64,000 bases of DNA from Sanguibacter antarcticus. Its GTDB lineage: Bacteria; Actinomycetota; Actinomycetes; Actinomycetales; Cellulomonadaceae. Both the position numbers and the translations under genes were made by a program. Position 1 is the first letter of the stretch; each line of letters opens with the position of its first letter. The notes under the pieces are model-generated. The model was not told the DNA's origin, made no database searches, and saw only the letters and a program-made list of their open reading frames with translations. The stretch spans positions 1,736,001-1,800,000 of the forward strand of contig NZ_PDJG01000001.1 in NCBI RefSeq assembly GCF_002564005.1, in the 5' to 3' direction. Of this stretch, positions 49,784 to 58,640 are shown piece by piece.

Positions 49784-51694
49784 TCAGTTCTTCTTCTGGC
49801 GCGAGAACGCGCGGGCACGCTCCGACTGGTCGAGGATGACCTTGCGGATCCGGACGACGTCCGGCGTGACCTCGACGCACTCGTCCTCGCGGGCGAACTC
49901 GAGCGACTCCTCGAGGGTGAGGTGCTTCGGCGGGGTGAGGTTCTCGAACGTGTCGCTGCTCGCAGCGCGCATGTTCGTGAGCTTCTTCTCCTTGGTGATG
50001 TTGACGTCCATGTCCTCGTTGCGCGAGTTCTCGCCGACGATCATGCCTTCGTAGACCTCCTGCGTGGGGTCGACGAAGAAGGAGCCGCGCTCCTGGAGGT
50101 TGATCATCGCGAACGGCGTGACGACGCCCGAGCGGTCGGCGACGAGCGAACCGTTGATGCGCGTGTCGATCGGGCCGAACCACGGCTCGTACCCAGCGGC
50201 GATCGAGGAAGCGATCCCGGTCCCGCGGGTGTCCGTGAGGAAGCGGGTACGGAATCCGATGAGACCGCGAGCCGGCACGACGAAGTCCATGCGGACCCAG
50301 CCGGTGCCGTGATTGGACATCGTCTCCATGCGGCCTTTGCGCTGGGCGAGCAGCTGCGTGATCGCGCCGAGGTACTCCTCGGGGACGTCGATCGTCATGC
50401 GCTCCATCGGCTCGTTTCGCTTGCCGTCGATCGTCTTGGTGACGACCTGAGGCTTGCCGACAGTGAGCTCGAAGCCCTCACGACGCATCTGCTCGACGAG
50501 GATGGCGAGCGCGAGCTCTCCACGTCCCTGGACCTCCCAGGCGTCCGGACGCTCGGTCGGGAGCACGCGGATGGAGACGTTACCGATGAGCTCCTTGTCG
50601 AGGCGGTCCTTCACCTGACGGGCGGTGACCTTGTGACCCTTGCCGCCCTTGCCCGCGAGCGGGGAGGTGTTGATACCGATCGTCATGGAGATCGCGGGGT
50701 CGTCGATCGTGATGAGCGGGAGCGGGCGAGGGTCGTCCGGGTCCGTGAGGGTCTCACCGATGGTGATGTCCTCGATGCCGGCGACGGCGACGATGTCGCC
50801 GGGGCCTGCGGACTCCGTCGGCACGCGGTCGAGCGCCTTTGTCTCGAGCAGCTCGGTGATCTTGACGTTCTGGAGCGTGCCGTCGGCGCGGGCCCACGCG
50901 ACGGTCTGGCCCTTGCGGATCGTTCCGTTGAACACGCGCAGGAGCGCGAGACGTCCGAGGAACGGCGACGCGTCGAGGTTGGTGACGTGCGCCTGGAGGG
51001 GGTGGTCCTCGTCGTACGTCGGCGCGGGGATCTTCTCGAGGATCACCTTGAAGAGCGGCTCGAGGTCTTCGCTGTCGAGCTCTCCGCCCTCAGCGGGCGG
51101 GTTGATGGACGCGCGTCCGACCTTGGCGGCCGCGTAGACGACAGGCATGTCGAGGATCGCGTCGAGGTCGAGGTCGGGGACCTCGTCGTGCAGGTCGCTC
51201 GCGAGGCCCAGGAGAAGGTCTGTCGCCTCGGCGACGACCTCCTCGATGCGGGAGTCGGGGCGGTCCACCTTGTTGACCACGAGGATCACGGGGAGCTTGG
51301 CCACGAGCGCCTTGCGGAGCACGAAGCGCGTCTGGGGCAGCGGGCCCTCGGACGCGTCGACGAGGAGGACGACGCCGTCGACCATGGACAGGCCGCGCTC
51401 GACCTCGCCACCGAAGTCCGCGTGGCCCGGGGTGTCGATGACGTTGATCGTGATGCCGTCGGTCTGACCGGCGGCCAGGGCAGCAGGACCCGAGTAGTGC
51501 ACAGCGGTGTTCTTCGCGAGGATCGTGATGCCCTTCTCGCGTTCGAGGTCACCGGAGTCCATCGCGCGCTCGTCGACGTGCGCGTGCGCACCGAAGGCGC
51601 CGCACTGCTTGAGCATGGCGTCGACGAGGGTGGTCTTGCCATGGTCAACGTGGGCGACGATCGCGACGTTGCGCAGGTCGGAGCGCACAGACAT
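49784..51694 (-). CDS. typA: ribosome-associated GTPase TypA/BipA
   Basis: A 636-residue translational GTPase acting in ribosome assembly and stress. The G1 motif AHVDHGKTT, G3 DTPGHADFGG and G4 NKVD are intact. EF-G-like domains and the TypA-specific C-terminal domain (ARGLIGFRTRFLTDTRG) follow. Two starts are close: ATG at 51694 (MSVRSD) and ATG at 51706 (MSFSM); neither has a strong ribosome site. The shorter form is listed because it gives the usual family N-terminus. Confidence 0.94.
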   Translation of the reverse strand: MSVRSDLRNVAIVAHVDHGKTTLVDAMLKQCGAFGAHAHVDERAMDSGDLEREKGITILAKNTAVHYSGPAALAAGQTDGITINVIDTPGHADFGGEVERGLSMVDGVVLLVDASEGPLPQTRFVLRKALVAKLPVILVVNKVDRPDSRIEEVVAEATDLLLGLASDLHDEVPDLDLDAILDMPVVYAAAKVGRASINPPAEGGELDSEDLEPLFKVILEKIPAPTYDEDHPLQAHVTNLDASPFLGRLALLRVFNGTIRKGQTVAWARADGTLQNVKITELLETKALDRVPTESAGPGDIVAVAGIEDITIGETLTDPDDPRPLPLITIDDPAISMTIGINTSPLAGKGGKGHKVTARQVKDRLDKELIGNVSIRVLPTERPDAWEVQGRGELALAILVEQMRREGFELTVGKPQVVTKTIDGKRNEPMERMTIDVPEEYLGAITQLLAQRKGRMETMSNHGTGWVRMDFVVPARGLIGFRTRFLTDTRGTGIASSIAAGYEPWFGPIDTRINGSLVADRSGVVTPFAMINLQERGSFFVDPTQEVYEGMIVGENSRNEDMDVNITKEKKLTNMRAASSDTFENLTPPKHLTLEESLEFAREDECVEVTPDVVRIRKVILDQSERARAFSRQKKN

Positions 51695-51898
51695 AGAGAA
51701 ACTCATTTCACCGTGGGAGAGGAACGGGCACTGCGCGCGAGCGCGCACCGCTGGTCACCAAGAAGGTACGTCTTCACGAGCATCCGGTGCAGGTCGGAGC
51801 GGGAAGCTCTCGCATTCACGCTCGTACCTACCGGCATGCGGACGACGTTGGCCTAGGCGATCCTACCTCCTCGGTGCACATCCTGGGGCGAAGAGCGC

Positions 51899-53683
51899 CT
51901 AGACGTCTCCTCCCGACCGCTCGCCGAAGAGTGCACCGGCTCCCTTGAGCTCGGTGACCTCGTCGCCCAGACGGGCCAGCAGGGCGTGCCGCGCCTCGCG
52001 TCGCCGACGCTGCTCGACCGGGTCGGGAACCGGGGCTGCGGCGAGGAGCCTCTGGGTGTACTCCTCCTGCGGCGCGTGCAGCACCTCCTCCCGCAGCCCC
52101 TGCTCGACGACCCGACCGTTCTGGAGCACGACCACCCGGTGCGCGAGCGCGTCGACGACGGCGAGGTCGTGGCTGACGAAGAGGCACGCGAAGCGGTAGC
52201 GCTCCTGCAGCGCGGTGAACATCGCGAGGACGCTGGCCTGGACCGAGACGTCCAGCGCGGAGGTCGGCTCGTCGGCGACGAGCAGCTCAGGATCGAGCAC
52301 GAGCGCACGAGCGATGCTCACCCGTTGCCGCTGTCCGCCGGAGAGCTCGTGGGGGTAGCGGTTCGTCGCCGATCGTGGGAGCTCGACGGCATCGAGCAGC
52401 TCGTGCACACGGGCCAGCCGCTTCTGGGCAGACCGCTCGCCGTGGACGACGAGCGGCTCCGCGATGCAGTCTCCTACGGGGAGCCGGGGGTTGAGCGATC
52501 CGGCCGGGTCTTGGAAGACGACGCCGATGCGCTTGCGCAGGGCCTTGAGCGGCCGGCGTCGCAAGGACCCGAGGTCTTCGCCGAACACCGAGACGGTCCC
52601 GCTCGCGGCAGGGATGAGCCCGAGGGTGCAGCGCCCGATCGTCGACTTCCCGGAGCCGGACTCCCCTACGAGCCCGACGATCTCCCCCGGCTCGACGGTG
52701 AAGGACACGGAGTCCACCGCACGGAAGGCTCGCTTGCCGAGGCTCTGGTACTCGATGACGACGTCGTTCAGCGCAAGGACCGGGGGCGAGCCGTCGACCA
52801 CGGGCGCCACCGACGTGGGCTCCCCCGTCGTACGTACCTCTCCCATCCTCGCACCGAGCCGTGGGACAGCCCCCAGGAGCCTGCGCGTGTACTCGTGCTG
52901 CGGGTCCGTCAGCACGGACTGCGCGCTCCCGACCTCGACGATCTCTCCCTCGAGCATGACCGCCACACGGTCGGCCATGTCCGCGACGACCCCCATATTG
53001 TGCGTGATGAGGAGGATTCCCGTGCGCAGCGTGTCCTTGAGCGAGCGCAAGAGGTCGAGGATCTCCGCCTGGACGGTGACGTCGAGAGCCGTGGTCGGTT
53101 CGTCGGCGATGATCACCCGCGGCTCACAGCTGATCGCGAGAGCGATGACCACACGCTGACGCTGCCCGCCCGACAGCTCGTGGGGATACTGCTTGACCCG
53201 ACGCTCCGGCTCGGGGATCCCGACGGTGCGCAGGAGCTCGACGGCCCGGGCCTCGGCCTGTGCACCGAGAGCGATGCCGTGCAGCTCGAGCGCCTCGGTC
53301 AGCTGGAGGCCGATCGTCAAGACAGGGTTGAGCGCCGTCATCGGTTCCTGGAAGACCATCGCGACGTCGTGGCCGCGCATCCGGCGCAGACCTCGCGCGT
53401 CGAGATCGCCGAGAGCCGTGTCCCCGACCCGGACCACCCCGGTCGTGCGCGCGTTCTTCGGCAGGAGGCCGAGCGCCGTCATGGACGTGACGGACTTCCC
53501 GGAGCCGGACTCTCCGACGAGCGCGACCACCTCGCCTGCCCGGACGTCGAGCGTGATTCCTCGCACCGCACGCACGTCGCCGAACTGCGTCGTGAACGTC
53601 ACGGAGAGATCCTCGAAGGCGAGGACCTGCGGGTCCTCGGACTCCGCGCCGATGCCGGCGCGGTCGTCGGCGAGAGTCGTCAT
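51899..53683 (-). CDS. oligopeptide ABC transporter ATPase, fused OppD-OppF type (system 2)
   Basis: A 594-residue protein with two complete nucleotide-binding domains. Each has Walker A (GESGSGKS), a signature LSGGQRQRV and Walker B (DEPTTALD and DEPTSALD). The C-terminal extension after each half (DPQHEYTRRLL, APQEEYTQRLL) is typical of peptide and nickel transporters. It powers peptide import with the two permeases encoded upstream. Start 53683 overlaps the permease gene stop (ATGA). Confidence 0.92.
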   Translation of the reverse strand: MTTLADDRAGIGAESEDPQVLAFEDLSVTFTTQFGDVRAVRGITLDVRAGEVVALVGESGSGKSVTSMTALGLLPKNARTTGVVRVGDTALGDLDARGLRRMRGHDVAMVFQEPMTALNPVLTIGLQLTEALELHGIALGAQAEARAVELLRTVGIPEPERRVKQYPHELSGGQRQRVVIALAISCEPRVIIADEPTTALDVTVQAEILDLLRSLKDTLRTGILLITHNMGVVADMADRVAVMLEGEIVEVGSAQSVLTDPQHEYTRRLLGAVPRLGARMGEVRTTGEPTSVAPVVDGSPPVLALNDVVIEYQSLGKRAFRAVDSVSFTVEPGEIVGLVGESGSGKSTIGRCTLGLIPAASGTVSVFGEDLGSLRRRPLKALRKRIGVVFQDPAGSLNPRLPVGDCIAEPLVVHGERSAQKRLARVHELLDAVELPRSATNRYPHELSGGQRQRVSIARALVLDPELLVADEPTSALDVSVQASVLAMFTALQERYRFACLFVSHDLAVVDALAHRVVVLQNGRVVEQGLREEVLHAPQEEYTQRLLAAAPVPDPVEQRRRREARHALLARLGDEVTELKGAGALFGERSGGDV

Positions 53684-54705
53684 GAGCTCGTGCTCCTGTT
53701 CTGGCGGGGGTCGAAGGCGTCGCGCAGCCCGTCGCCGATGAAGTTGACGGACAGTGCGATCGTGAGGATGAAGAGTCCTGGCCACCAGAACAGCCACGGA
53801 CGGGTGGTGAACGCGCTCTGGTAGTTGCTGATGAGCAGACCGAGCGACACGTCCGGCGGCTTGACGCCGAAGCCGAGGAAGCTCAGCGACGTCTCGAGCA
53901 GGATCGCCGAGGCGATCGCCAGTGTGCCTGAGACGACGATCACCCCGATCGAGTTCGGCAGGATGTGCTTGACGATCGTCCGGGGACCGCTCGTCCCGAT
54001 CGCCCTCGCCGACAGGACGAAGTCGCGCTCACGGAGCGAGAGCACCTCGCCGCGCACGAGTCGCGCGAGACCCGTCCACGTCACGAGACCGAGCATCCCC
54101 GCGAGCGCGAGGACGCCAGACCGGGACGCGATCTGGCCGAGCACCGCCGCGAGGACGAGCAGCGGGATGACGATGAAGAGATCGGTCAGGCGCATGAGGA
54201 CCGCCTCGACGATCCCCCGGTAGTAGCCGGCGAGCGCTCCGACGATCGTCCCGAGGAGCGTGCTGACGATGCCGACGACGAAGGCGATGATGAGCGAGAT
54301 CTGCGTCCCGCGCATCGTCAGCGCGAAGTAGTCCTTGCCGGCGTTGTCCTGTCCGAAGGGGTGCTCTCCCCAGGCGAGCGGGACGAGGGAGAGCGTGGGC
54401 GCGCCGCCGTCGACGAGGTCGGCTGCCCGGCCGAAGTCCTTGTCCCACCACCCGGGGAGGGGTCCGACACCGATCGAGGTGAAGGCGAGCAGGACGACGA
54501 AGAGCAGGACCCCGAGCGAGACCATCGCCCCTGTGTGCCGGAAGAAGCGCCGTCGGACGAGCTGACCCTGGGTGTAGGAGCGTTCTTCCGGGCGCCCGGG
54601 CGCCGCGAGCGGCATGACGTGGCCAGGGACCGGGGAGATCCCGGCGGCTGTCGGTGACGGGACGTAGTCGTCCTGGGACGGTTCTGGCTGGTGCTCATCA
54701 GGCAT
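53680..54705 (-). CDS. oligopeptide ABC transporter permease DppC/OppC type (system 2)
   Basis: A 341-residue permease with an N-terminal cytoplasmic extension, a first membrane helix (MVSLGVLLFVVLLAF) and the C-terminal BPD_transp_1 domain. The EAA-loop reads DFVLSARAIGTSGPRTIVKH, which contacts the ATPase. The HPFGQDNAGKDYF element after helix 1 is the usual OppC motif. It lies 60 bases after the partner permease and overlaps the ATPase gene. Confidence 0.9.
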   Translation of the reverse strand: MPDEHQPEPSQDDYVPSPTAAGISPVPGHVMPLAAPGRPEERSYTQGQLVRRRFFRHTGAMVSLGVLLFVVLLAFTSIGVGPLPGWWDKDFGRAADLVDGGAPTLSLVPLAWGEHPFGQDNAGKDYFALTMRGTQISLIIAFVVGIVSTLLGTIVGALAGYYRGIVEAVLMRLTDLFIVIPLLVLAAVLGQIASRSGVLALAGMLGLVTWTGLARLVRGEVLSLRERDFVLSARAIGTSGPRTIVKHILPNSIGVIVVSGTLAIASAILLETSLSFLGFGVKPPDVSLGLLISNYQSAFTTRPWLFWWPGLFILTIALSVNFIGDGLRDAFDPRQNRSTSS

Positions 54706-54765
54706 GGGTGCCTCCGACGGACGACGGGACGGGCAGGCGGACGGACGACGCGCGCGGCACGGCGC

Positions 54766-56298
54766 TCACCGCCTGATCCTGGGATCGAGGAAGCCATAGG
54801 CGATGTCGGCGAGCAGGTTCATGAGGATCGCCGCTGATCCTGTGACGAGGAAGAACGCCATGACCGGTACGGGGTCGACCTGGGTCAGCCCCGTCTTGAA
54901 GAGCTCACCCATGCCCTTCCACCCGAAGACCTGCTCGGTGATCACGGCGCCTCCGATGAGGCCGGCGAAGTCGAACGCGACGATCGTCGTGATGGGGATG
55001 AGCGCGTTGCGGAAGGCGTGCCGGGTGATGACGGTGCGCTCGCTCAGTCCTTTGGACCGTGCCGTGCGGACGTAGTCCTGCTCGAGCACGTCGAGCATCG
55101 AGGACCGCGTGTACCTGCTGTACGAAGCGACCGAGATGAGGGTGAGCAGGATCGTCGGGAGGAGGAGCTGGGTGCCCTTGTCGATGGCGTCCTCCCAGAA
55201 CGTGCCGACGAACCCTGGGGTCGACGCGCCGATCGTCGAGATGGGGCGCGCCTGGAGGGCGAGGTAGGACCCCCAGTACTCGACGACCTTGCTCGCTCCG
55301 ACGAGGACTGCGAACACTGTCGCGGTGACGAAGGACACCAGCATCGCTTGCTTGCGGGAGTACCCGCCCATGAGCCTGCCGATGACGAGTGCGACACCGG
55401 CCCACAGCGCACCGAGGCCGAGGAGCACGATCGGGTGGGAAGGGTCGTCGATGACGTCGCGCAGCACGAGCGTCGCCACGACACCGACGACAGCGGTGGT
55501 CAGCGACGCTGCCAGCACCCGCTTGTTCGCCAGGCCGCTCACGAGTGCGGTCATGAGCACAGCGCACGCCACCCCACCGACGAGGAGGAGGCCTGTTGCC
55601 GGCACCACCCCGGCCGGCGGTTCGCGGAACCAGCCGTTCGCGCTGAAGACGGCGAGCGTCGTGACGACGTACAGCGCGCCCCCTCCGCCGGTGAGCAGAC
55701 GACGACGCAGCGTTCCTCCGACGATCGCCTGGAGGAGCAGACCGCCGCCCAGGCCCACGAGCACGATCGTCAAGGGACTGATGTCTGGGTCCGCGATCCA
55801 GTTGTTGAACCGGATCGCTCCGTACTCCTTGAGGAGGACGGCCGCCCAGAAGACGGGGAGCGAGAAGAAGAGGAAGGCCAGCAGCGTCACGGCATAGTCG
55901 AAGCCGGAGTACTGCCGGATGGCGGTGAGGATGCCGACCGCGACGCCGACGACGATCGCGAGGAGGGTAGAGAGCACCACGAGCCGCAGCGTCGTCACGG
56001 CGGCGTTGCCCATGAGCTGCACGACGTCGACGCCGTTGCGCGTGGTACCGAGGTCGCAGCTCAGCGCGAAGCAGCGACCGACGCCGAGGAGCCAGCTCCC
56101 GTACCTCGTCCACCACGGGACGTCGAGGTCCATGGTCTCGATCCGCGCGTTCATGAGCGTCGCGCGGTTCTCGGCGTTGGACTCCCGCAGGTCCGCGAGG
56201 GGGTCGCCGGAGAGGGTCACGAGCCAGAACAGCAGCGCGGACGCGCCGAGCATGACGAGGAGCGAGATGCCGACCCGTCGGAGAGTGAATCTGAGCAC
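54766..56298 (-). CDS. oligopeptide ABC transporter permease DppB/OppB type with extra membrane helices (system 2)
   Basis: A 510-residue permease, far longer than the usual 310-330. The normal N-terminal OppB part (LRFTLRRVGISLLVML, residues 1-17) and the C-terminal EAA loop region (DYVRTARSKGLSERTVITRH) are conserved. Between them, about residues 176-345 form an additional hydrophobic segment with perhaps five or six extra helices. I recall such long OppB forms in other actinobacteria. The GTG start at 56298 follows AAGGG by 8 bases. Confidence 0.88.
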   Translation of the reverse strand: MLRFTLRRVGISLLVMLGASALLFWLVTLSGDPLADLRESNAENRATLMNARIETMDLDVPWWTRYGSWLLGVGRCFALSCDLGTTRNGVDVVQLMGNAAVTTLRLVVLSTLLAIVVGVAVGILTAIRQYSGFDYAVTLLAFLFFSLPVFWAAVLLKEYGAIRFNNWIADPDISPLTIVLVGLGGGLLLQAIVGGTLRRRLLTGGGGALYVVTTLAVFSANGWFREPPAGVVPATGLLLVGGVACAVLMTALVSGLANKRVLAASLTTAVVGVVATLVLRDVIDDPSHPIVLLGLGALWAGVALVIGRLMGGYSRKQAMLVSFVTATVFAVLVGASKVVEYWGSYLALQARPISTIGASTPGFVGTFWEDAIDKGTQLLLPTILLTLISVASYSRYTRSSMLDVLEQDYVRTARSKGLSERTVITRHAFRNALIPITTIVAFDFAGLIGGAVITEQVFGWKGMGELFKTGLTQVDPVPVMAFFLVTGSAAILMNLLADIAYGFLDPRIRR

Positions 56299-56340
56299 GT
56301 GAGAACCCTTCGTTGCTACGTGAGAAGGATGGCGCAGCGA

Positions 56341-56376
56341 GAGCGGGACGGAAGGTGGTGACCTCCTGTCCCGCTC
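56341..56376 (-). terminator. hairpin between binding-protein and permease genes (system 2)
   Basis: A 9-bp perfect stem (56341-56349 with 56368-56376) in the 146-base gap between the binding-protein gene and the permease gene. A second hairpin with a 7-bp stem lies next to it (56380-56397). They probably lower permease expression relative to the receptor, as the hairpin at 62610-62647 does in system 1. Confidence 0.6.
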
Positions 56377-56379
56377 CCG

Positions 56380-56397
56380 CACGCCGCGAGCGGCGTG
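56380..56397 (-). terminator. second small hairpin behind the binding-protein gene (system 2)
   Basis: A 7-bp perfect stem (56380-56386 with 56391-56397) and 4-base loop directly upstream of the previous hairpin in transcript order. Alone it would be weak; with its neighbour it forms a double hairpin. Confidence 0.45.
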
Positions 56398-56444
56398 ACC
56401 TGAACCGGCGCTGTCTGACCCGTCAGGGCCAGCAGGTCAGCAGG

Positions 56445-58325
56445 TCAGCGGACCCACTGCTCGGCGTTCCACACGGACTGGTCCTGCGTGGACGTCTTGA
56501 TGACGTTCTGGATCGACGAGTCGAAGCCGACGAGGCCCGGGTGGGCGAAGACGGGGATGCCGTGGAGGTCGTCCCACAGCGCCTTCTCGATGATCTTCGT
56601 CTGCTCGAGGTGCACGGCCGGGTCGACCGACGCCTCGAGCGTCTTCCAGGCGGCGTCGACGTCGCTGTTGGAGTACCAGTTCCAGTTCTGCGGGGCGTCC
56701 GTGGCGTAGATGTTGCCGCCCGAGGCGATCTGACCGGATCCGGCCCACGCGAAGAGCGCGACCTCGAAGTCGCCCTTCGACCGCTCGCCACCTTCGTCGA
56801 AGAAGGTCGAGGAGCTCGCGTCGACGATCGTGAAGCCAGCCTGGTCACAGCTCGACTTGATGAGCGCGACCTCGTCGGCACGACGGGCGTTCCCGGCCGA
56901 GTAGCCGATGCGCACCTCGATCGGCGTCTCGACACCGGACTCTTCGATCTTGGCGCGCGCGCCGTCGAGGTCGACCTCGTCGTAGCGTCCGTCGTACGAC
57001 GTGGCGAGGACCTCGTCGTAGGTGTCCTGGAACGGGAAGACCTCGCGTGCGTTCATGACGACGGCGTCCGGGTTGATCGGCTTGACGAGGTTGTCGACGA
57101 TCTGCTGGCGCGGCACGCACATCGCGAACGCCTCACGGACCGCGAGGTTGTCCGCGAACGGCCCGCTCTTCTGGTTCAGGTCGAGGTGCTCCCAGGTGAG
57201 CGAGTCACCGGTGAGGATCGTCGCGTTCGGGACGGCCTGCAGCTGGGTGAGGGTGTCGACGGTCGGTTGCGGCTCGATGACGTTGAGGTCACCGTTGGCG
57301 AGCGCCTGGACGTGCGTGCTGGGATCAGCGAAACGGAACGTCAGGCGCTGGGTCGCCGCCGGCGTGCCCCAGTACGCGTCGTTCGCCTCGAGGGTGATGG
57401 ACTGCCCTGCCACCCACGTCCCGAACGTGTACGGCCCGGCGACCGGGATGAGCGCTGCGTCCGGAAGGGTTCCTGGTGACGGGTTCTGCCACCCGGTGTT
57501 GAAGAACTCTGCGGCCTTCTGGATGGTCTCGAAGTCCTCGTCGAGGATCGCCTGGGTGAGCTCGTCCTCACCGAGACCGACCTGGTCGGCCACGATGTGT
57601 GCCGGGTACCACTGCCCGAGCCCGCCGACGAGGAGCTTCCAGTCCGCGTACGGGTTCTTGAACGTCACGACGAACTCTTTGCCGCCGAGCTCGCCCTCGG
57701 GGCCGTTCGGCACGTACTCGCCGTAGGAACCGCTCACGCTGTTGAAGAGCTGGCACTCCGGGTTCTCGGCGTAGAGCGTGTTCCCGCTCGTGTACGTCTG
57801 GATCGCCCAGTCGAGGACCATGTCGTCGTAGTCGATCGGGTTGCCGTCCGAGAACACCGCGTCCTCGTTGATCGTGTACCGGACGGTGAGCGGATCGTCG
57901 GCGAGCTTCTCGATGGTGCCGAACTCGGGGTTGCTGTAGATCGTCCCGTCGGTCCCGAAGTACGCGAACGACGTGCTGGTGCGACTGTTGACCACGGAGG
58001 TGTACACGTCATAGTTCTCGGGGATGGAGCCGTTGTAGCCGGCCCACTCGTCCTGCCCGACGGAGTAGAAGATCTCGTCGTCAGCGGTCTCGGCCGCTGG
58101 CAGGTCCAGCTTTGCGGTGCCGCCGGTCGTCGGGAACTCCTCTGGTGTGAGGGGTGCACCCTCTTCAGCTGCCTAGACGGAGTCGTCGTGGGCGCTCATG
58201 GAGCAGACGCCGCTCGCTGCGGTATCGGTCTCGGTGACCTCTTCGGTCCCGCCCGAGCAACCCGAGACCATCAAGATCCCGCTCGTCAGCAGCGCGACGG
58301 GCGCTGCCCTTCTCGTGAACTTCAA
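56445..58325 (-). pseudogene. oligopeptide-binding lipoprotein gene interrupted by in-frame amber codon (system 2)
   Basis: The frame runs from a TTG start at 58325 (GGGGAGGAAC just upstream) to 56445, 626 sense codons plus an internal TAG. Codons 1-50 encode a lipoprotein signal (lipobox SGC, then SGGTEEV) and end MSAHDDSV-TAG at 58175-58173. The same frame stays open on the far side: after 55 further sense codons with no start codon among them, an internal GTG at 58007 leads into a normal SBP_bac_5 protein (NGSIPENYD, IGYSAGN, YSNSDVDAAW, HGIPVFAHPGLVG). No frameshift is needed. Codon use is the same on both sides. Either a recent nonsense change (CAG to TAG fits a single base), a sequencing error or readthrough. 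Without readthrough the system 2 receptor is lost. Confidence 0.85.
58173..58175 (-). other. in-frame amber codon within the binding-protein gene
   Basis: CTA on the plus strand reads TAG at codon 51 of the interrupted gene. The flanking codons are GTC and GCA. There is no local repeat or shift around it, which favours a simple base change. Confidence 0.85.
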
Positions 58326-58594
58326 TGTTCCTCCCCGACCAGATCGGGGGCGCCTGTGCCTACACAGGTATCCCGCCGGCGACGTGAGGCCGTCGGCAGG
58401 TGCCCCCTGCTTGGATCTGACGGTACGCACAGAAAGCGGTGCATTTGTGGAGGAACACCCGATGAGAGAGGATTGTTGCTCTTCTGATACCGATCGGTAA
58501 CATCATGAGACGCGGATGTTACTGACCGGTAACGTCGTGTCGCGCAGCCCTCTCGCTCCCGATATGTCCGAGATCCTGGAGGGCCGGGCAGCAC
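58326..58594 (-). promoter_or_regulatory. promoter region of peptide transporter system 2 with GTAAC/GTTAC sites
   Basis: The 315-base gene-free stretch between the ATPase gene of system 1 and the binding-protein gene of system 2 holds a terminator (58595-58635) and this leader. An 8-bp inverted repeat (58497-58504 with 58515-58522) and an overlapping GTTAC-N6-GTAAC (58518-58533) form a cluster of three half-sites about 170-210 bases upstream of the start. This looks like a repressor operator. No clear -35/-10 pair was identified. Confidence 0.45.
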
Positions 58595-58635
58595 GACGGA
58601 GGGGCGGCGGCACCATGTGCCGCCGCCCCTCCGTC
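58595..58635 (-). terminator. terminator of peptide transporter system 1
   Basis: An 18-bp perfect inverted repeat (58595-58612 with 58618-58635) with a 5-base loop begins 5 bases after the ATPase stop codon. It ends the system 1 operon and separates it from the promoter region of system 2. Confidence 0.87.
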
Positions 58636-58640
58636 ATCGG

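Noticed and set aside
51853..51902. A terminator hairpin behind the ATPase of peptide system 2
   Set aside because: The 7-bp inverted repeat has a 36-base loop and overlaps the stop codon; too weak to call.
58173..58175. The internal TAG as a pyrrolysine codon
   Set aside because: Pyrrolysine use is restricted to methylamine-related enzymes and needs pyl genes; none are seen here, and the receptor family does not use it.
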